NCBI GenBank assembly: GCA_031177845.1
Contig: JAPSGG010000169.1
Span: 1 to 5,040, forward strand
From: Chromatiales bacterium
GTDB lineage: Bacteria; Pseudomonadota; Gammaproteobacteria; JACCYU01
Reading direction: 5' to 3'
DNA length: 5,040 nt
The position numbers and the translations under genes are program-made. Below are positions 4,237 through 5,040 of the stretch, piece after piece. The notes under the pieces are model-generated. The model saw only the letters and a list, made by a program, of their open reading frames with translations, was not told the DNA's origin and did no database searches. The number at the start of each line of letters is the position of its first letter. The first letter of the stretch is position 1.

Positions 4237-5040
4237 GTGACTTGGAGGAACACGAAGAAACTTGAGGCCGTTTCGCTGTGCCTGTACTTGGCCGCCCCAG
4301 CTGCCTATGCCGACCACCCGAGTCTAGGACTTGGCGTAGGGACGGCCGGTCCCATCACGGCCCTGTCCGCGGCCCCGATCGAAAAAGGCGCGGTAAGCAC
4401 CGGTCTGCGAGCGGAATATCAGAACATGGATGACATCCCCGATACGAGGCTACGCGAATTGGGCGAGGCTCACGAACACGTGCACAGCGTCGACGACCTG
4501 TGGACGCTAAGCCTGAACGCCGGCTATGGCCTCACCGGAAATTTCACACTGGGCGCAAGCCTTCCCTATGTGCAGCGTTTTAACATTCGAGAGCCCGCCC
4601 ATGTCCACGGCGCACCGGACGAAGTCACCGAGCTGGGCGACAGCGAAGGGCTAGGTGATCTGCGCGTATACGGCCGATACAGTTTTCTGCACGATCCCGA
4701 CCCGGCTGCGTACACCGCGCTGATAGCGGGAATCAAAGCGCCGACCGGCGATGAGGGCGAAACCATCGACGAGGCCGATGGGGACGATCATGGACACGGG
4801 GCAGAAGACGAGGAGGAACACGCCAGCGGCAAGTTTGAGGCGGAACATCAGCCAGGCTCGGGATCATGGGATCCATTCCTCGGCATCGCTCACAGCCAGA
4901 CGTGGGACAGCTTGTCACTGCACGCCAGCCTACTGTACACGGTCGCGATGGAGGGCACTCAAGCTACGGACCTCGGGGACAGCCTCCACTACAATCTCGC
5001 CGCCGCATACGCGCTCGATGCCGAGCCGCATGAGCACCAC
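4237..5040 (+). CDS. Outer-membrane beta-barrel 'transporter' family protein with His/acid-rich loop, C-terminus outside the window
   Basis: The 268 visible residues start at GTG 4237 with a signal peptide: KK at 7-8, hydrophobic AVSLCLYLAAPAA, and cleavage likely after AYA (24) before DHPSLG. The body has alternating amphipathic strands ending in turns, such as LWTLSLNAGYGLTGNFTLGA (88-107), ASLPYVQR, GLGDLRVYGRYSF (138-150), YTALIAGIKAPTGD and GSWDPFLGIAHS (209-220). This is the pattern of the barrel proteins annotated simply as 'transporter' or put in the MetA-pathway phenol-degradation group (PF13557). GLGDLR-YGRY followed by G-K-PTGD is their hallmark. Between two strands sits a long acidic, His-rich loop (172-204, with DDHGHGAEDEEEH), and the last visible residues are again His-rich (EPHEHH). 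Such loops could bind divalent metals. That is inference, and the real cargo is unknown. The gene is cut by the window edge and otherwise intact. Confidence 0.85.
   Translation, partial: MTWRNTKKLEAVSLCLYLAAPAAYADHPSLGLGVGTAGPITALSAAPIEKGAVSTGLRAEYQNMDDIPDTRLRELGEAHEHVHSVDDLWTLSLNAGYGLTGNFTLGASLPYVQRFNIREPAHVHGAPDEVTELGDSEGLGDLRVYGRYSFLHDPDPAAYTALIAGIKAPTGDEGETIDEADGDDHGHGAEDEEEHASGKFEAEHQPGSGSWDPFLGIAHSQTWDSLSLHASLLYTVAMEGTQATDLGDSLHYNLAAAYALDAEPHEHH

Noticed and set aside
1..5040. CRISPR arrays, tRNA/rRNA genes, integrase or transposase genes, toxin-antitoxin pairs.
   Set aside because: I looked for regular repeats, cloverleaf ends, tyrosine-recombinase and DDE motifs, and paired small ORFs, and found nothing convincing.

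Overview
The window comes from a GC-rich bacterium, most likely a proteobacterium judging by codon use and family matches. I cannot name a genus. Intact metabolic or envelope genes sit at both edges. Between about 216 and 3310 lies a mosaic of truncated and frameshifted gene pieces, the usual look of a decaying accessory or mobile-element region. No integrase, transposase, tRNA, rRNA or CRISPR array is visible.

Left edge (1-215): the C-terminal part of a left-handed-beta-helix sugar O-acetyltransferase of the maltose/galactoside acetyltransferase type. At 228-815 is a truncated beta-propeller (glutamine-cyclotransferase-like) gene. It has a foreign N-terminus, and its reading frame runs into an antisense scrap of a CobW-type GTPase (764-853). 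At 854-1369 is an unrecognised coding sequence that becomes one continuous frame if a 7-bp tandem duplication (961-974) is collapsed and one missing base near 1180-1215 is restored. At 1405-1906 are pieces of a RepA-like/AAA_25 plasmid-type ATPase and an unidentified ORF. Together with a 5'-truncated ParB-like gene on the minus strand (2854-3309), they suggest a dead plasmid or integrative element.

Centre (1981-2600): a small Thr-rich 39-residue ORF with a good ribosome site, then a 120-residue NTF2/SnoaL-like gene laid out as an integron gene cassette. The gene is followed by a well-formed attC site at 2528-2600: R'' box, 6-nt spacer, L'' with an extrahelical G, imperfect stem, L', 6-nt spacer, and R' box GTTGGGC. 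The cassette's left boundary is a GTTAGAG core at 2138, 12 bp before the start codon. A degenerate second attC may span 2036-2144. This is the most interesting structure in the window. With no integrase in view it is a solitary cassette, a CALIN-like remnant, or the edge of a longer array.

Right part (3391-5040): an intact secreted GlcG/HbpS-type (DUF336) haem-binding-like protein with its own ribosome site and a rho-independent terminator. After a roughly 220-bp spacer comes an outer-membrane beta-barrel 'transporter' with a signal peptide and a His/acid-rich loop, cut off by the window end. Both look functional and both are exported. A link to metal or haem handling is inference only. I do not see a convincing new multi-gene system.
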